DNA of 24,328 nt from the NCBI GenBank assembly GCA_049999725.1, contig JBNGIS010011509.1:1-24328 (forward strand), in the 5' to 3' direction. The stretch is from Haplomitrium mnioides. Its lineage: Eukaryota > Marchantiophyta > Haplomitriopsida > Calobryales. This document shows positions 1 to 7,061 of the stretch, in pieces; position 1 is the first letter of the stretch; every line of letters starts with the position of its first letter. The notes beneath the pieces are model-generated. The model did not search any database, was not told the origin of the DNA, and saw only the letters and a list, made by a program, of their open reading frames with translations. The position numbers were made by a program, and so were the translations under genes.

Positions 1-280
1 CTCCTCGCGCGGCTGTTCTCTGCTTACTTCGGTGGCTCCTCGCGCGGTTGTTTCTGCTTATTCTGGTGGCTCCTCGCGCGGCTATTCTCTGCTTACTTTG
101 GAGGCTCCTCGCGAGGCTGTTTCTGCTTCCTTTGGTGACTCCTCACGGCTGTGTTTTTTGCTTCCTTTTGGTGGCTCCTCGCGGCTGTGTTTTCTGCTTC
201 CTTTGGTGGCTCCTCGCGGCTGTGTTTCTGCTTTCTTTTAGTGGCTCCTCGCATGACTATATTTTGCTCCTTCGCGGTTC
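1..280. repeat. 35-bp minisatellite, about 7-8 units
   Basis: Successive units begin with ctcctcgc at about 1, 36, 70, 105, 139, 175, 210 and 245, giving a period of 34-36 bp. Each unit reads roughly ctcctcgcggctgtgttt, then a tgcttcctttggtgg tail. Early units carry cgcgcgg and later ones cgcggctgtg, so the array has two sub-variants. The last unit decays after 260. The array starts at or before the window edge. The apparent protein frames through it (Ser-Ser-Arg-Leu-Cys-Phe repeats) are by-products of the repetition. Confidence 0.85.
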
Positions 281-1251
281 TTCTCTTCCCTGTTTCATTG
301 ACTTGCAGGGCTCGAGGCTTCTATCCTCTTTCTATTTCGTCGATTTGACTCTCACCCTCATTTCCCTCTACTCGGTCGATCAAAGGAGGGAAGGGGCTCG
401 CGGTTTCTTCTATCCTATCTTAAACCCTGCTCCCTGCGGACACTCGAGGCTTTTGCTTGTGGCTTGTCCATCCTCCGACATTTCTGATTTCTTATTTCTC
501 AGTAAACGTTCTCAACACTCGTGATTGTTGGATCATTATTTGTCGCACTTACTAGCTGACCTTGAAACTAGACTAACTTCTAGCATTTTGGGTTATACTC
601 AAATTCTTGAATAGTGATTACTGACGTTATAGCAGAGCTAGACCTCCCTATAAACAAAAGTCCTTGTCACTGTTTTTCTCCTTCCAGATCTGAACTACAA
701 CTGTGACACACAGACAGGTTCATTTTTTTTCTTCCTCCACTAAGGACTACTATTTCCAGATCACCAATAGGGGATACTACACCCTATTCCCTACAAGGGG
801 TACACCACCTGGTCACAGAATATATTGAAACCCCCCCCCCCCTAGCTAGCTACTTACCTGCAGGGAAACAACAATCAGTCAGCGGAGGTTATAGTAGAAG
901 GAAGGGTGCCACCACAAGTTCCGGACGCGACACAAGTACGACATCCACTAGTAGGGCAGTTCTAAGTCCAGACATATGTCTTTCAATACCAATTTATATT
1001 TTTTCCTTTCAACACGCTTTCTGGTTTATTTCGTTTCTTTCATTTCATTTTTCTATTTAAGGCAGACAACATAAACAGGTACAGGGCATAATTACGGTTA
1101 CCCGCTCCACGGGCAACTCGCAGTCTTGACCCAACTGCGCATACTTTCTTCCTTTTTCAGTTCCATATATCTATTTTTTCGGATTCTGATATCTCCAGAT
1201 CACGTAACAGTCCTTGATTATACCTGGACTCAACCGCAAACACATCCAGGC
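281..1251. other. Non-coding stretch, possibly leader of the copia element
   Basis: No coding signal is recognisable. It is pyrimidine-rich to about 525, has a 12-C run at 831-842, and a small inverted repeat around 767-787 (aatagg...cctatt). A cctataaac sequence near 645 is TATA-like but unsupported. The region lies directly 5' of the copia gag and should hold a 5' LTR and primer-binding site if the element were complete. I find neither the tgttgtaga start nor the tctacaaca end of the 3' LTR here. It may be a long leader, or foreign sequence joined by rearrangement. Confidence 0.4.
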
Positions 1252-2765
1252 ATGAACCCCATAGGTTCACTCAAGTTTCAGACCCTGAAACTTGACGGCT
1301 CGAACTATTTATCATGGTCCCTAGACATCACGACCTACCTAACATCAAAAGGGATACGCGATATCCTAATCAATGACGAGGGCACGAGCCCACGGGATGC
1401 TGCAAGAGCACTCATACTCATACGCCATCACCTTGTGGAACCACTCAGGTTACAATACCTGAACTACAACAATCCCTGATTACTCTGGGACAAACTCAAA
1501 CTCAGGTTTGATCACCTGACCTCTATCTCCCTACCTGCAGCTCGACACGATTGGATCAACTTGCGAGTCCAAGACCATACCTCAATCGTGAATTACAACA
1601 GTGAACTATTCCAAATAGTTTCACAATTGGCAATTTGCGGACACCCTGTTTCTGACGAAGAACAGATAGAGAAAACTCTATCGACGTTTCCAGTATCCAA
1701 CCTCATCCTTGCATCCCAATACCGCAGCATGCGTTTCACCCGATACTCGGAATTGATCGCATACATGCTATTAGCAGAGAAACACCAACTACTTCTAGTG
1801 GAAAATGCAAAAAAGCGACCCTTTGGCTCTACGGCATTACCGGCAAATCCGGAGTCGCACTTCACCAGATTCCAACCTCACTCAAGGAACCGAGACCCTG
1901 ACCCACGAAGAGGAAGAGGAAGAGGAAGAGGAAGAGGCAGGGGAAACCCCAACTTCAGGGGGAGCACCAGACACCCAACCCCCAATCGAACTTCATCCCT
2001 CGGCAACAGGGATCGACATTACAGACGTCACACCTCTACCACACCAGAACGCAAACAACGTTCCTGGATTGCAAGAGGCGGACGTCAACAAACAAGAGGC
2101 CACAGTAATTTCTCACAACCGAGAAACACACCACCATCCTGCTATAGATGTGGCACTCGAGGACATACACAAACCGTATGTCGAGTACTCGCACACCTTG
2201 TGGCACTCTACCAAAATAGCCTCAAATACCCACAACCTGAAGTACATGGAAATCTTTCCGAAATTGCAGATGTCGACGACTACCCAACCTACAACCTACA
2301 ACCAGAAAACCATACACTGCAACGTTCGGGTCCAACTCACACAGAACAATACAATAACACTTGCATTGTTGACAGTGGTTCTTCACATACCATACTACGA
2401 GACCGAAGACACTTCACTTCGGTAACCCCGTCATCAAGAACAATGACCACCATATCGAGTCATAACCAAATAGAAGAAGGATATGGACCAGCAACTATCC
2501 GTTTCCTGAACGGGACTAAACTCAGCATAGCATCCGCCATCTATGCTCCCACAGCAACCAAAAATCTCATAAGCTTCTGAGATATCCGACAAAACGGATT
2601 CCATATACAGACTAGGAACACAGACCAAACTGAGGCCCTCCACATACTGCTACCCACGACTAACGATATGCAAGTACAAGAAACGTTTTCTCTATCTCCA
2701 CCAGGCCTATACACGACTGAAATCCATTCATAACATGCATCAACAATAAAGTTATCGGATGCCCA
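1252..2765 (+). pseudogene. gag-PR: copia Gag and protease, broken
   Basis: Gag forms the virus-like particle and protease cuts the polyprotein. The start is taken at the ATG at 1252 because the residues after it (MNPIGSLKFQTLKLDGSNYL) match the usual beginning of plant copia Gag; the frame is open upstream to 1126. A UBN2-type capsid region follows. Then comes an Arg-Gly repeat tract near 1900-1945, and a CX2CX4HX4C zinc knuckle at about 2142-2183 (CYRCGTRGHTQTVC). Retropepsin motif VDSGSSHT has its catalytic Asp at 2371. In-frame TGA codons at 1480 and 2578 and a TAA near 2731 interrupt the frame, and a one-base shift near 2765 separates it from the integrase part. A 206-codon acidic frame overlapping 1805-2425 is a shadow of the Arg-Gly repeat. 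Confidence 0.88.
1272..1294 (+). promoter_or_regulatory. Perfect 10-bp stem-loop in the start of gag
   Basis: caagtttcag, a 3-base loop acc, then ctgaaacttg: a perfect inverted repeat about 20 bases after the gag ATG. In LTR element RNA such hairpins near the 5' end can act in packaging, dimerisation or translation. That role is inference only; the structure itself is direct. Confidence 0.5.
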
Positions 2766-2766
2766 A

Positions 2767-3605
2767 CTATGGAATACAGACTAGGACACCCTGGCAAAGA
2801 TATGTTCTACCGACTCAAACATGACAATATCGGAATTCCAGATAATGTCCACCCTATATCAATGCGCTCTCCATGCATGGCATGTGCACAAGGCAAACTG
2901 CGAATTGCCCCTTCAAAACAAAGGACAACAACAACAATACCACGTTTTTTGGAACGGATCCACGCAGACATCTATGGACCCATCCGCCCCCCATCAGGAC
3001 CATTCAGATACTTCCTCGTAACCATCGATGCATCATCCAAATGGTCACAAGTGTCCTTACTGACGACCAAAAACATGGTCTTCCCTAAACTCTTATCACA
3101 AATACTCAAACTATCGACACAATTCCTTGATTATCCAATCATAAACCTGCGAGTAGACAATGCAGGCGAATTCACATCATCAGCATTCGATGACTTCTGC
3201 TCATCTGCATGCATCGACGTTCAATACTCAGTCCCACATGTTCATTTTCAGAATGGCATAGCTGAATCCGCGATCAAACGCATACAACTGATCGCCAGAC
3301 CATTATTACTGAACACTAGTCTCCCCACATCTGCATGGGGACATGCAGTGATACACGCAGCAACACTAATCAAACTAAGACCGTCTGCATTCAACAATAA
3401 CTCTCCTCACCATCTAGCAGTCGGAATACCTGCAAACATATCACACCTCCGGACATTCGGATGTCTTGTCCTTGTACCTATTCTCGACCCACACAAAACA
3501 AAAATGGGACCACAACGACAAAAAGGGATATACATAGGTTATGAATCCCCATCCATCATCCGATACCTTGATGCTCGAAGACAATTTCGAGAAAACACAA
3601 ACTGA
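2767..3605 (+). pseudogene. IN: copia integrase (GAG-pre-integrase and catalytic core)
   Basis: Integrase inserts the element cDNA into the host chromosome. The ATG at 2769 lies in the middle of the polyprotein, so it is not a true start. The region opens with the pre-integrase motif (RLGHP, then CMAC and GK). In the numbering of this frame the catalytic triad is Asp67 (HADIYGP), Asp130 (RVDNAGEF) and Glu166 (QNGIAESAIK). The spacing of 35 residues between the second Asp and Glu is canonical. The core continues through HAAxLIKLRPS and FGCLV to GYESPSIIRYLD. The frame ends at 3603-3605 after a shift near 3580; the RT-RNase H frame begins in the overlap. All catalytic residues are present, so decay is recent or mild, but it cannot be read through in one frame. 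Confidence 0.92.
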
Positions 3606-6486
3606 TAACCTTATATGGCACAACAAATCGCTACTCCACCCTGATCCCAGAACAGGACAATCAGACTACGAAGTTCAGAGACTTCTACACTTACAACAAA
3701 CATTAATCAGACTGCCAGACGCATTCAACGACGTTGCAAACCTCACTAAGTCTCATGTTGAAGCAGCAAATGCTCCTGCAAGACTACAAAAAGATTCAAC
3801 TGTGGCGACTGATATTGCACCTAAAGCCAAAAGAGGCAGACCATTAGGCTCCAAAAACAAGCTGAAAGCGCCAACATCTTTACTTGCTAGCCCTGGATTA
3901 CAACCACATCCCAACAACACCCTAGAGACACTACAAACACAATCAATACCAAAAAATGAAGAAATCGCGATTGACTATTCATTTACTGGTCATGTCTGGA
4001 AACGTGACCAAACCGACATGGACAACATGTTTGCCTATTCAATATTCGAGACTATAGACAACACCATACCCGACCCTATATCAATACAGGATGCGCAATC
4101 ACGGTCGAATTGGCCACAATGGGAAAAAGCCATCCACTCAGAACTGGACTCACTCATACATCGGCAAGTATTCGGATCAGTCATACCTACCACATCAGAC
4201 ATGAAACTGACAGACTACAGATTTATATTTGTCAGGAAAAGAAATGCAAAAGGCGAAGTCATGAGATACAAAGCAAGACTCGTCACAAAAGGATACACGC
4301 AAATCCCTGGAAAAGATTACAATCTGACATACTCACCAGTCACGGATACGATCACATATAGATATATGATAGCATTTGCAATTCAACGCAACCTGATCAT
4401 GCATATCATGGATGTCATTACTGCCTACTTATATGGCATACTCGACACTCAAATTTTTATGAAGGCACCCCCTGAGCTCATATCCAAGATATCATTCCAC
4501 ATAGAGGGGGAGAAACAACCAACTGAGGTGAGACCTTTTGTCCCTCGAGGCCAAAAATATGAAAGTGGACCTTTTGTCCCTCAAGGCCAGAAATATGAAA
4601 GTGGACCTTTTGTCCCTCAAGGCCAAAAATATGAAAGTGGACTTTTTATCCCTCAAGGCCAGAAATATGAAAGTGGACCTTTTGTCACTCAAGGCCAGAA
4701 ATATGAAAGTGGACCTTTTGTCCCTCAAGGCCAGAAATATAAAAGTGGACCTTTTGTCCATCAAGGCCAGAAATGTGAAAGCGGACCTTTGGTCCCTCAC
4801 AGCCAGCAAAGAGAGGTTAGACCTTTTGTCCCTCAAGGCCAGAAAAGTGAAAGTAGACCTTTTGTCGCTCACGAACACACAGACAAACAGAGACCTTTTG
4901 TCTCTCACGACCAACATTCTGCAGATGGACCTATCATCCAAAGAAGATACACAAGTCATGAAGGACCTTCTGTCCATAACGGCATGATGACAAAACAAGG
5001 ACCCTCCGTCCTAATGACAAAAAGGAAAGCCCATGCGATGGATGATATGTTGCAAACAGCTCAAAACAGATCATATATGAAGCCAGCACATTTGTTGAGC
5101 ACAAATAACAACAACGGACCTTCAGTCCCCACAAATGATCTGCTAAACAAGCAACAGTACACTGGACCTTTAGTCCAGCCAGCAAAACAGTTGTATAATG
5201 AACATCCAAAGGGACCTATAGTCCCCCATCGCGAAAATATACACAAAGGCAAACAACTGGCAAAGGAATCTATGAAAGCAACTGGAATATCACCAGACAT
5301 ATCAAGCTCAAAGATGGCTGTACAAGTCCTACGCTCAATGTATGGACTTAAACAGAGTGGTAGAAACTGGTATCAAAGATTCAAATCAGAAATGATGACT
5401 TTAAACTTCACCAATGAGGACATTGCACCATGCCTCTTTATGAAACAGGAAAACCCTGAATACGTCATAGTAGCAATATATGTAGATGACATTAACATTT
5501 TTGGCACACCACGACTGGCCAACGACACCATTGAGAAACTGAAGGACATATTCGAAATGCGAGACATTGGGGAACCTGACTTCTGCCTGGGTATACAGTT
5601 TGAACACCTACACAATGGAATCCTAATCCATCAATCCACTTATACATCCAAAATCCTTAAACAGTTCAACATGGATAAAGCTCATCCAACGAGCACCCCT
5701 ATGGAAGTAAGATCATCAGATCCTACGAGGGACATGTTCTCAAAAAGAAAAGAAACAGAACCTACACTAGGACCTGAAAAACCATACCTTTCAGCAATAG
5801 GAGCACTAATGTACCTTGCAAATCAAACAAGACCAAACATAGCTTTCGCCATGAACTTACTTGCAAGACACAGTTCCCAACCGACTATACGATATTGGAA
5901 CGACATCAAAAGGATTTTCAGATACCTTAAAGGTACCACAGACATGGGATTGTTCTTCCCGAAAATGGTAGACCATGGCATTATAGGATATGCTGATGCA
6001 GGATACTTATCTGATCCCGACGACGCAAAGTCACAAACGGGCTATGTATTCCTCAAAGGGGGCACAACAATATCATGGAAAAGCACAAAACAAACAATCA
6101 CCACCACCTCTACAAACCATGTGGAGATAATAGCTCTATATGAAGCAAGTAGAGAGTGTATTTGGTTACGCCAACTCATTGACCATATTAACTCCAACAC
6201 AGGCCAACCCCTCATCCAAGAACCTACATCTATATTTGAGGACAACAAGCCATGTGTTGACCAAATCGCTCAAGGATTCATCAAGGGCAATAGAATAAAA
6301 CATATAGCTCCAAAATGTTTCTATACTCATGAACAACATAATGACAAAATCAAGGTACAATGGATACCTAGTAAACTAAACAGAGCTGACATGTTTACAA
6401 AACCTCTACCTCCCGCTCTACACAAAGAGCACACAGAGGGTATTGGTCTTAGAAAACTGTCTGAAATACACAAAGAACATACATAA
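3541..6486 (+). CDS. RT-RH: copia reverse transcriptase-RNase H with a repeat insertion, 981 codons open
   Basis: RT copies element RNA into DNA and RNase H removes the RNA. Residues 1-190 are a linker carrying an AT-hook-like KRGRPLGSKNK. The RT domain begins near residue 190 (WPQWEKAIHSEL) and includes YKARLVTKGYTQ and the motif-A block DVITAYLYG at residue 291. It is then interrupted from about residue 320 to 590 by Pro/Gly/Gln/Lys-rich sequence. This starts as 12-residue units (GPFVPQGQKYES) and fades into degenerate GPxV units. RT resumes with SMYGLKQSGR and has its catalytic YVDD at residues 647-650. RNase H follows with Asp819 (YADAGY), Glu862 (NHVEII) and Asp901 (FEDNKP). In ordinary copia elements only a few tens of residues separate motif A from YGLKQSGR. 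The true translation start is unclear; the ORF is likely part of a larger polyprotein. No stop interrupts 2.9 kb, unlike the upstream half. Confidence 0.93.
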   Translation: MNPHPSSDTLMLEDNFEKTQTDNLIWHNKSLLHPDPRTGQSDYEVQRLLHLQQTLIRLPDAFNDVANLTKSHVEAANAPARLQKDSTVATDIAPKAKRGRPLGSKNKLKAPTSLLASPGLQPHPNNTLETLQTQSIPKNEEIAIDYSFTGHVWKRDQTDMDNMFAYSIFETIDNTIPDPISIQDAQSRSNWPQWEKAIHSELDSLIHRQVFGSVIPTTSDMKLTDYRFIFVRKRNAKGEVMRYKARLVTKGYTQIPGKDYNLTYSPVTDTITYRYMIAFAIQRNLIMHIMDVITAYLYGILDTQIFMKAPPELISKISFHIEGEKQPTEVRPFVPRGQKYESGPFVPQGQKYESGPFVPQGQKYESGLFIPQGQKYESGPFVTQGQKYESGPFVPQGQKYKSGPFVHQGQKCESGPLVPHSQQREVRPFVPQGQKSESRPFVAHEHTDKQRPFVSHDQHSADGPIIQRRYTSHEGPSVHNGMMTKQGPSVLMTKRKAHAMDDMLQTAQNRSYMKPAHLLSTNNNNGPSVPTNDLLNKQQYTGPLVQPAKQLYNEHPKGPIVPHRENIHKGKQLAKESMKATGISPDISSSKMAVQVLRSMYGLKQSGRNWYQRFKSEMMTLNFTNEDIAPCLFMKQENPEYVIVAIYVDDINIFGTPRLANDTIEKLKDIFEMRDIGEPDFCLGIQFEHLHNGILIHQSTYTSKILKQFNMDKAHPTSTPMEVRSSDPTRDMFSKRKETEPTLGPEKPYLSAIGALMYLANQTRPNIAFAMNLLARHSSQPTIRYWNDIKRIFRYLKGTTDMGLFFPKMVDHGIIGYADAGYLSDPDDAKSQTGYVFLKGGTTISWKSTKQTITTTSTNHVEIIALYEASRECIWLRQLIDHINSNTGQPLIQEPTSIFEDNKPCVDQIAQGFIKGNRIKHIAPKCFYTHEQHNDKIKVQWIPSKLNRADMFTKPLPPALHKEHTEGIGLRKLSEIHKEHT
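4531..5240 (+). repeat. 36-bp coding tandem repeat inside RT, decaying downstream
   Basis: From 4531 there are nine units close to ggaccttttgtccctcaagg then ccagaaatatgaaagt (36 bp, 12 codons), followed by two shorter matches near 4855 and 4891. Beyond these the unit spacing becomes irregular, but a core ggacc-NNN-gtcc recurs at about 4966, 5000, 5117, 5164 and 5213. The core encodes Gly-Pro-x-Val. Units 2 and 3 are nearly identical, which suggests recent expansion by slippage or unequal exchange, while the 3' units look older. Confidence 0.92.
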
Positions 6487-6903
6487 TCTAAATATTATTC
6501 TGACCTGCTATCATATTTTCAGATTCATGAGTTATGATTCTTAATTGATGCTGACCACAAAATTGTTTACAGTCAGAATGCAGCTACTCAAACAGGTTGG
6601 ATACATCACATATGACTTCGTGGAGCACAACAAACATTCAGGGATAGAAGAAAGCGCAACAAGAGATCGAGGAGGCCTACATACATCAACATGATCACCT
6701 TATCATGATTTGATAACTTAGAACATATCATATAGTTTTCATATTATGAACTCCATACATTTTATTCATTCATTTTATTAAGTACTATATATGTGGTAGC
6801 ACTCTTTCCCTCAGAAGAAAGCAGGAGGGTTTTAATGAGACTACACATATATAAGATATACACTAGTCATATAAAATGTGGCTGATTATAGGAGAAGAAT
6901 CAG
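6487..6903 (+). other. copia 3' untranslated region
   Basis: About 415 bases between the RNase H stop and the polypurine tract. It is AT-rich, with no coding signal and no recognisable regulatory motif. Plant copia elements often have such a spacer. Confidence 0.6.
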
Positions 6904-6914
6904 CCAAGGGGGAG
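6904..6914 (+). promoter_or_regulatory. copia polypurine tract
   Basis: caaggggggag-type purine run (aagggggag) immediately 5' of the LTR start. In LTR elements this RNase H-resistant tract primes plus-strand DNA synthesis. Its exact abutment on TGTTGTAGA supports the LTR boundary. Confidence 0.8.
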
Positions 6915-7061
6915 TGTTGTAGAACATAGTGATACTCTTATATATAGAAGGGATGTATGGATAAGAGACGTATTCGATCTCTCATCATCACTACTGATCA
7001 TTACATGAAGGAACGTTGGGCGCAACATTCTCTCTCTCTGTGTGACTCATACTCTACAACA
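6915..7061 (+). mobile_element. copia 3' LTR, 147 bp
   Basis: Begins tgttgtaga directly after the polypurine tract and ends tctacaaca, a perfect 9-bp terminal inverted repeat of TG...CA type. A TATA-like ttatatata lies at 6938-6946. At 147 bp it is very short for a plant copia LTR. The base after it (7062, gatat) resumes gypsy Gag-like coding, so it marks the insertion junction. I could not find a 5' partner in the window, so target-site duplication cannot be confirmed. Confidence 0.82.

Larger units (their letters stand above)
1252..7061 (+). mobile_element. Ty1/copia LTR retrotransposon, 5' end unresolved
   Basis: Domain order is Gag, protease, GAG-pre-integrase zinc motif, integrase, reverse transcriptase, RNase H. 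Integrase before RT is the Ty1/copia order. A polypurine tract and a 147-bp 3' LTR follow. The coding strand is rich in A and C, as in many plant copia elements. Gag-protease has in-frame stops at 1480 and 2578, and there are frameshifts near 2765 and 3580, while RT-RNase H is a single open frame. The 3' LTR abuts a gypsy coding relic in which the element appears to have inserted. The clade was not assigned. No 5' LTR was found within the window. Confidence 0.9.

Noticed and set aside
48-524. 158-codon + frame rich in Leu, Phe and Cys
   Set aside because: It follows the 35-bp minisatellite; all three frames there give repetitive peptides, and no family is seen.
810-821. tggtcacagaat as a copia primer-binding site
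   Set aside because: It only partly resembles the initiator-Met site (tggtatcagagc), and no LTR end lies just before it.
831-842. 12-base C run as a functional signal
   Set aside because: A simple homopolymer; may be slippage or a sequencing artefact.
1805-2425. 206-codon acidic frame overlapping copia Gag
   Set aside because: The Glu run is the Arg-Gly repeat of Gag read in another frame; the Gag frame has the zinc knuckle and protease motif.
4531-4890. CRISPR-like array
   Set aside because: Units are contiguous, with no unique spacers, and code in frame within an RT; the host is a eukaryote.
4492-4998. 168-codon minus-strand frame with FLALRDKRSTFI repeats
   Set aside because: It mirrors the 36-bp repeat of the RT insertion; a repeat period divisible by three leaves several frames open.
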